Shown: positions 58,752 to 64,000 of the stretch, piece after piece
Position numbering within the stretch: position 1 is the first letter of the stretch
Layout of the letters: each line of letters starts with the position of its first letter
Origin: Mycolicibacter nonchromogenicus
GTDB taxonomy: Bacteria > Actinomycetota > Actinomycetes > Mycobacteriales > Mycobacteriaceae
Reading direction: 5' to 3'
DNA length: 64,000 nucleotides
Assembly (NCBI RefSeq): GCF_002101775.1
Contig: NZ_LQPI01000049.1
Span: 1-64,000 of the forward strand
The notes under the pieces: generated by a model
What the model was told of the DNA's origin: nothing
Seen by the model: only the letters and a program-made list of their open reading frames with translations
Database searches by the model: none
Position numbers and translations under genes: made by a program

Positions 58752-61700
58752 GGTTCCCAGGCCACCTGGACCAGCCGCTCGCCTCCGGACCGGGTGACCA
58801 GGGTGCCGCGCCCCGGCGGCAGGGGCGTTGGGCGAACCGCGCCCCATGCGGTCTCCGCGGCACTGCCGGCCGGGCAGCTCATGGTCAGCGTCATGGCGTC
58901 CAGATCGGTCAGCGCGGTCAGCAACGGCTCGTACATCGACCGGGCCGCCCGCCCGCTACGGCAGGCCACGATCAGGTGCAGCCCGAGGTCCCCGGCGTGC
59001 GGCAGAAATTCGAGCAGTGGCGTCAGCGGATTGCCCGTGGCCCCGGCCACCAGGTCGTGGTCATCGACCACCACGTACAGCTGCGGCCCGAACCACCACG
59101 ACCCGGCGCGCAGCTGTTGCGGGCCCAGATCTGCACCGGGCATCCGCCTGGTCAATTGGTCGATCAGCTCGGGCAACAGCGTCGTCAGCGCGGGCCGCGA
59201 CATCGCGTAACCGGCCAGGTGCCCGGGCGGTACGACGTCGAGCAGGCCGCGCCGGTAGTCGACCACCAGCAGCTGGACCTGTGCGGCGGGGTGGGCCCGT
59301 ACCAGCTCCCGGCACAGCGTGCGCAGCACTGAGGTCTTGCCGCATTCGCTGTCGCCCAGAACCAGCAGGTGCGACTGCCGCCCGAAGTCGAGGGCAACAA
59401 CTTCAAGCCCGCGTTCGTCGATGCCCAACACCGGCAGGCCGGTGGGGTCGGCGGCCAATTCGGTCCGGTTCACGACCGTCGGCAATGGCTTGATCGGTGT
59501 TGCGACGGCACCCTCGGGGTGGCGCTTCGGTTCCCAGCCGTGCGGGCGGGCCAGCAGCATGTGCATGCCGTCGTGGGTCAGGCCGCGTCCCGGACGGTCC
59601 TGCGGCACCCGCTGGGCCTGGCGGCGGTCCAGTTCGGATTCGACCGGATCGCCCAGCCTCAGCTCGATACGGGTGCCGATCAGGTCGCGTAGCGCGGGCC
59701 GCACCTCGGCCCACCGCGCCGCCGCCACCATCACATGGACACCAAAGGACAGGCCACGGGCGGCCAGCGCGACGATCCGGGATTCCACCTCGAATTCGCG
59801 GCACAGGGCGGCCCATCCGTCGATCACCAGGAAGATGTCCGGGACCTGTTCGTCCGCGACATTGCCGGCTCGTTGAGCTTCGCGCCGCGCCACGATGGCC
59901 TCCATCTCGGCGATCAACCGCCGGACCAGATCCGGCTGCCCGGCCCCGGCGACCGCTCCGACATGCGGCAGGGTTCGGATCGCTGCGAGTTCCCCACCCC
60001 CGAAGTCCAAGCAGTAGAACGCCACCCGGGCCGGATCGTGGGTGGCGCACAGCGCGGCGATCAGGGTGTGCAGCGCGGTCGACTTGCCGGATCGGGGGGC
60101 GCCCACCACGGCGACGTTTCCGCCGGCGCCGTCCAGCCGGACCGACAGGGTGGTGCGTCGTTGTTCGAAGGGACGATCCACGACTCCGATCGGAACCGTC
60201 AGGTCGGCGTGGTCGGAGTCGAGCAGCGATGCCAGTGTTGGGGAGTCGTCGAGTGGCGCCAGCCAAATCCGTCGCGCCGCGGGGCCGTGTCCGGACAGTC
60301 GCTGCAGCATCGCTTCCAGCACGGTGCGCCCGCCCGGATCAGCCGCGTCCCGAACCGTTCCCTGTGCCGTGGCGGTGAACGGCAGTACTGCGACGGCCTC
60401 CGGCCGGGCGGCAGGGCACGGCCCGGAGACATATGCTGTCTGGAATCTGCGCACCGTGCCGTCGGCGGTCCGCAAGTACCCCACTCCGGGAACGTTGGGC
60501 AGTTCGTGAGCGTCGGTGGTCCCCAGCACGATCCGGGACTCTGCTGCCGACATCGTCTTGAGACACACCCGGTAAGACAGGTGCGATTCCAGGCCTCGCA
60601 ACCTTCCCTCCTCGAGCCGCTGGCTGGCCAGCAGCAGATGCAGTCCCAGTGATCGGCCCAGCCGGCCGATGGCGACGAAGGTGTCCAAGAGATCGGGGTG
60701 CTGGTGAAGAAGTTCGGAGAACTCGTCGACGATCACCACCAGTGCGGGCAGCGGCGGCAGGTGCGGTTGCGCGGCGCGGCGCTGCCGGTATGCGGCGATG
60801 CTGGCCGCCCCGGCGACGCGCAGCACCTGCTGGCGCCGTTGCATCTCACCGGCCAGGGCATCACGCATCCGTTCCACCAGCGGGGCCTCCTCGCCGAGGT
60901 TGGTGATGACCGCACAGACATGGCGGACCTGCTCGAAGCCGAGAAAGGTTGCGCCGCCCTTGAAGTCGACCAGCGCCAGATTCAGGTCCTCCGGCGAATG
61001 CCGCGCCGTCATGCCCAGCACCAGGGTGCGCAGGAATTCCGACTTGCCCGAGCCGGTGGCGCCGACACACAGTCCGTGCGGCCCGCTGCCCCGCTCGGCG
61101 GCCTCGTTGATGTCCAACCGCACCGGGTCTCCCCGGCCATCGGTGCCGATCGGCACGCACAGCCGCTGCGTGGATGTCTTCGCCCACTCGGCCGGCGGGT
61201 CGAAGCCGTCAATTCCGATCTCCAACAGGTCCGCCCATGAACGCACCCCGCCTGCGACCGGTGTGTGTGCGGCCAGTCGCCGCGCGCACACCACCGCGTC
61301 AGCAAGGGACAGAAAGTCCGGCCGGCCGAGGTGGTCTTCGCCGTCACGCAACGCCGTGGCGGTCACCCGCAGGCGGCGCTCCTCACCCGCCGCACCCAGC
61401 TGCGCCACCCGCACGCCGGTCGCGTCGTCACTGATCACCACGGCCCTCTGCCCGGTCAGGCTCGTCTCGGCGGCGGCGAAGTCAGGGTAGGTCAGTCGCA
61501 GCGGCCCGCCGGCGTCGGCGGCTGAGGGATGCTGATGGTGCGGCAGCCATTTCAACCACTCCCAGTCGCCCGCGTGCCGGCCGGCCACGGCTGCGATCAG
61601 CAGGGCATCGGGGCCGTGCAGCACGGCGAGCTGACAGATCAGCGCGCGCGCCAGACCGCGCGCCGCTGCGGCATCGCCGACCAGCAGCAGTGGCGACGGT

Positions 61701-62320
61701 CCCAGCACCATCCGCGCGACAGGGACATCGGGCACCACAGCGTGGGTGTCCAGGAAGCGGCGCAGCGCAGCATCGGTGACCGGATCGCTGCACCGCATCG
61801 GATCTCGCGACGGTGCCACCAGTCGGCGCACGGGCGCGACCGGCCCGATCCCCACCCGCACCGAACCGAACTCGGGGTCACCGGGTCGGCGCTCCCACAT
61901 GCGGGGGCCACCGACCAACATCCACAGGGCGCCGGGCTCCGGGTGACACCACTGTGTGGCTGCGCGCTGGGTCGTTGCGCTGTCGGACACGGACTCCCGC
62001 AACGCGGCCAGATAGGCCAGATAGTTGTCGCGGTCGTCATCGATGTGGTTGCCACGGACGTGGTTTCGCCCGGCAAGCACGGCTGCCACCGCCGAGGCGA
62101 GCATCATCAGTGGGAACAGTGCGAACAGCGGGCTGCGAGTTCCTGAGGAGCCGGAGCGGAAGGCCACCGTGGTCGCGGCGAGCATCGCGACCGCCATGAC
62201 GGCCGGCAGCAACCGGGTCACACTCACCCGCGCCTCGGAGTCCGGAACCGGCGGCGGCGCTGCGACAGCAATATCGCCCGGGGGTGGCATCGCGATCGGT
62301 GCGGGGCCGGTCATCGGCAC
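58748..62320 (-). CDS. eccC4: ESX-4 FtsK/SpoIIIE-type ATPase EccC4
   Basis: A 1190-residue membrane ATPase that recognises and drives substrates of ESX-4. Two N-terminal membrane helices (LLPAVMAVAMLAATTVAF, SPLFALFPLMMLASAVAAV) are followed by three ATPase domains with P-loop lysines at K426 (GATGSGKSEF), K746 (GAPRSGKST) and K995 (GDSECGKTS). Length is close to that of M. tuberculosis EccC4. GTG at 62320 is used; an internal ATG two codons later is possible. It is divergent from eccD4. Confidence 0.95.
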   Translation of the reverse strand: MPMTGPAPIAMPPPGDIAVAAPPPVPDSEARVSVTRLLPAVMAVAMLAATTVAFRSGSSGTRSPLFALFPLMMLASAVAAVLAGRNHVRGNHIDDDRDNYLAYLAALRESVSDSATTQRAATQWCHPEPGALWMLVGGPRMWERRPGDPEFGSVRVGIGPVAPVRRLVAPSRDPMRCSDPVTDAALRRFLDTHAVVPDVPVARMVLGPSPLLLVGDAAAARGLARALICQLAVLHGPDALLIAAVAGRHAGDWEWLKWLPHHQHPSAADAGGPLRLTYPDFAAAETSLTGQRAVVISDDATGVRVAQLGAAGEERRLRVTATALRDGEDHLGRPDFLSLADAVVCARRLAAHTPVAGGVRSWADLLEIGIDGFDPPAEWAKTSTQRLCVPIGTDGRGDPVRLDINEAAERGSGPHGLCVGATGSGKSEFLRTLVLGMTARHSPEDLNLALVDFKGGATFLGFEQVRHVCAVITNLGEEAPLVERMRDALAGEMQRRQQVLRVAGAASIAAYRQRRAAQPHLPPLPALVVIVDEFSELLHQHPDLLDTFVAIGRLGRSLGLHLLLASQRLEEGRLRGLESHLSYRVCLKTMSAAESRIVLGTTDAHELPNVPGVGYLRTADGTVRRFQTAYVSGPCPAARPEAVAVLPFTATAQGTVRDAADPGGRTVLEAMLQRLSGHGPAARRIWLAPLDDSPTLASLLDSDHADLTVPIGVVDRPFEQRRTTLSVRLDGAGGNVAVVGAPRSGKSTALHTLIAALCATHDPARVAFYCLDFGGGELAAIRTLPHVGAVAGAGQPDLVRRLIAEMEAIVARREAQRAGNVADEQVPDIFLVIDGWAALCREFEVESRIVALAARGLSFGVHVMVAAARWAEVRPALRDLIGTRIELRLGDPVESELDRRQAQRVPQDRPGRGLTHDGMHMLLARPHGWEPKRHPEGAVATPIKPLPTVVNRTELAADPTGLPVLGIDERGLEVVALDFGRQSHLLVLGDSECGKTSVLRTLCRELVRAHPAAQVQLLVVDYRRGLLDVVPPGHLAGYAMSRPALTTLLPELIDQLTRRMPGADLGPQQLRAGSWWFGPQLYVVVDDHDLVAGATGNPLTPLLEFLPHAGDLGLHLIVACRSGRAARSMYEPLLTALTDLDAMTLTMSCPAGSAAETAWGAVRPTPLPPGRGTLVTRSGGERLVQVAWEP

Positions 62321-62428
62321 ACCGTAGGCAGCGCCGATTCGGCCGGCAAGTCAGCTGTGGATGAGCGAAAACCTCTCGCCTGAAAGCTCGATAGCGTGCG
62401 AGCGACGAAGCTGAAAGGGGAATTCGCC

Positions 62429-63592
62429 GTGTCGATTCCGGATTCCGGGCTGTGCCGGGTTGCGGTACACGCCGACACCGCGCACGTGGATCTGGCGCTG
62501 CCGTCCCGGGTGCCGGTGGCGACCCTGCTCGCGGCCGTCCTGGACCTGATGCCGCATCAGTCCGCCTCTGGCCCGCCGCGCCCCTATTACCTGTCCGAGC
62601 CGGGTAGAGCTGCATTGGACGCAACGAAAAGCCTGTCTCAGCAAGGCATCCGCGATGGCTGCACCCTGGTGTTGACCCATGCCGAATGCCCGGATCCGAA
62701 GGTGGTGTTCGATGATCCGGCCGAACTGGTGGCCACGGCGGTGCGGTCCACCCAGCGCCCCTGGAGCCCGGTGGCGCGGCGGCTCGCGGCCGCGCTGACA
62801 GCATCCGGGTTGGCGGCAGTGGCCGGGTTCGTTGCGATTCCCGGCGGACCCGGGGCCCCCAGCGCGCTGTTGGCGGCCGCGGCGGCGGGGACGGTGGCCC
62901 TGATGGCAGTCCCGCCAACCGGTTGCGGCGCGACGCTGCGCACCACGCTGTGCTTCCTGGCCGGGTTGGCGGTACTGGGGGCGGTCGTGGGAATGGCCGT
63001 CGCGGCAACCGGAATCGCACTGTCTCGGGTAGGGGCTGTGGCGGTTGTCGCCGGAGTCGCCATGACCCGTGGCGCCGGTCGACTGGCGGGCGCGGTCAGC
63101 GGGCTGTTCCGCCGGGCGGACCCCGTGCCGTCGCAGGTGGGCGAGGCACATGACCTGTTGACGGGATGGGTGGCGGCGGCTGCGGCCCTGGTGGCCGTCG
63201 GTGCCGGCGCGACGATCACCGCAGCGCCGGGCGCCGGGGCGCCCGCCATGGTGTGCGCGGTGTTCGCAGCGACCGCCGGCACCGCGGTGGTGCTGCGGTC
63301 GCGCTCACACACCGATGGCCTGCAGATCGCTGCGCTGGTCGCCGGCGGCACGGCCACGGTGGCGATCGGCCTGCTGGGTGCGGCGGGCAACACGACCGCA
63401 CGCTGGCCTGCTGTGCTGGCCGTGGCGCTGGTCGCGGCGGCGCTGGCCCTGGGTTTCACGGCGCCGACGGCGTCCCCGCTGATCCGGCGCAGCGCCGAGA
63501 TCGTGGAGAGTTTGGCGCTCGGATCGCTGGCGCCGCTGGCGTGCTGGGTGTGCGGGTTCTACAGCCTTGCCCGCGGGCTGAGCCTGGGCTGA
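62429..63592 (+). CDS. eccD4: ESX-4 membrane channel component EccD4, short form
   Basis: A 387-residue protein. Residues 1 to about 90 are the ubiquitin-like cytosolic domain (CRVAVHADTAHVDLALPSRV), followed by nine or so hydrophobic helices. Other EccD proteins have eleven, and M. tuberculosis EccD4 is longer by about 80 residues. GTG at 62429 has AAGGGG upstream and fits the family start. It is followed by mycP4 after two bases. Confidence 0.9.
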   Translation: MSIPDSGLCRVAVHADTAHVDLALPSRVPVATLLAAVLDLMPHQSASGPPRPYYLSEPGRAALDATKSLSQQGIRDGCTLVLTHAECPDPKVVFDDPAELVATAVRSTQRPWSPVARRLAAALTASGLAAVAGFVAIPGGPGAPSALLAAAAAGTVALMAVPPTGCGATLRTTLCFLAGLAVLGAVVGMAVAATGIALSRVGAVAVVAGVAMTRGAGRLAGAVSGLFRRADPVPSQVGEAHDLLTGWVAAAAALVAVGAGATITAAPGAGAPAMVCAVFAATAGTAVVLRSRSHTDGLQIAALVAGGTATVAIGLLGAAGNTTARWPAVLAVALVAAALALGFTAPTASPLIRRSAEIVESLALGSLAPLACWVCGFYSLARGLSLG

Positions 63593-63594
63593 TC

Positions 63595-64000
63595 GTGTCG
63601 CGCACCCGGATTGTCCGGCTGGTGGCGGCCGCCACGCTTGCGGCGGCCACCGGTGCACCGCCGGCCAACGCGGTCGCGCCGCCGCCGATCGACCGCACGC
63701 TGCTGCCCGCCCAGGCGCCGCCCGCGCCGGTACGCCCCACGGTGCAGCGTGCGGTGTGCGCGGTCGGATCGTTGTCCTCGGGTGGGCTCGGCACCCAGCT
63801 CGACGGGCTGGACCTGGCCGCGGCCTGGGCGCTGACCCGCGGCGACGGCCAACGGATTGCGGTGATCGACACCGGTGTTGCACCGCACCGGCGGCTGCCG
63901 GGTCTGATCGGCGGCGGCGACTACGTCTCCAGTGGCGACGGCACCCGGGACTGCGACGGGCACGGCACCTTGGTCGCCGGAATCATCGCGGCCGCACCGG
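63595..64000 (+). CDS. mycP4: ESX-4 mycosin protease MycP4, 5' part only
   Basis: The first 135 codons of a subtilisin-like membrane protease. A signal peptide (VRLVAAATLAAATGAPPANA) is followed by the catalytic aspartate D92 in RIAVIDTGVAPH and histidine H123 in DCDGHGTLVAG; the serine and the C-terminal membrane helix lie beyond the edge. Mycosins stabilise the ESX membrane complex and cut substrates. GTG at 63595 follows the eccD4 stop by two bases. Confidence 0.93.
   Translation, partial: MSRTRIVRLVAAATLAAATGAPPANAVAPPPIDRTLLPAQAPPAPVRPTVQRAVCAVGSLSSGGLGTQLDGLDLAAAWALTRGDGQRIAVIDTGVAPHRRLPGLIGGGDYVSSGDGTRDCDGHGTLVAGIIAAAP

Overview
The window is a high-GC actinobacterial chromosome segment from the family Mycobacteriaceae, but not from the M. 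tuberculosis complex. The assignment rests on near-unbroken gene order with the M. tuberculosis Rv3389c-Rv3449 interval (htdY, lpqD, acrA1, iunH, imuB, imuA', guaA, the Rv3400/Rv3401 pair, choD, guaB3, guaB2, Rv3412, Rv3415c, whiB3, groEL1, groES, tsaD/rimI/tsaB/tsaE, alr, gadB, nnr, glmS, glmM, rpsI, rplM, ESX-4). It also rests on a His-tailed GroEL1, WhiB3 and a 13E12-type DUF222 protein. Rv names are recalled from memory of that genome; no search was run.

Layout: 1-5.7 kb holds a DUF222/HNH gene cut by the left edge, a MaoC dehydratase, a phosphatase-like lipoprotein, a fatty acyl reductase and a nucleoside hydrolase. 5.6-9.6 kb holds the SOS mutasome pair imuA'-imuB under a LexA box, divergent from an MpaB/DUF2236-TetR operon with its own palindrome. 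9.6-20 kb holds purine synthesis (guaA, guaB2, guaB3), a PhyH-type dioxygenase coupled to guaA, a sugar phosphomutase/GH65 phosphorylase pair and cholesterol oxidase. 20-27.4 kb is a redox and stress region: whiB3 with a long leader, small envelope proteins, a second MpaB/TetR module, a diiron protein, an enoyl-CoA hydratase and a lipocalin. sigD and its anti-sigma gene are missing from their usual place. 27.5-34.6 kb holds groES-groEL1 under CIRCE, then an overlapping operon alr-hydrolase-tsaE-tsaB/rimI-tsaD in which TsaB and RimI form one reading frame. 34.6-52.4 kb is more accessory: a DUF559-type gene bracketed by two copies of a palindromic repeat, gadB-nnr, membrane and sensor proteins, a Baeyer-Villiger-type monooxygenase, glmS, a GjpA-like exported protein, an orphan fatty acyl-AMP ligase, a hydrolase-fold protein without its serine, an AT-rich gap of about 0.8 kb and an F420-type oxidoreductase. 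52.4-64 kb holds a WxG / YxxxE protein pair, glmM, rpsI-rplM and the ESX-4 type VII secretion locus, with mycP4 cut by the right edge.

Most of the window is conserved housekeeping. The features that stand out are a family of intergenic inverted repeats with arms of the form CGAG-N4-CG (five places), the sigD deletion, the TsaB-RimI fusion, the two MpaB/TetR modules (one lacking a motif histidine), a hairpin with a T-run in the whiB3 leader, and a possible second type VII substrate pair close to ESX-4.
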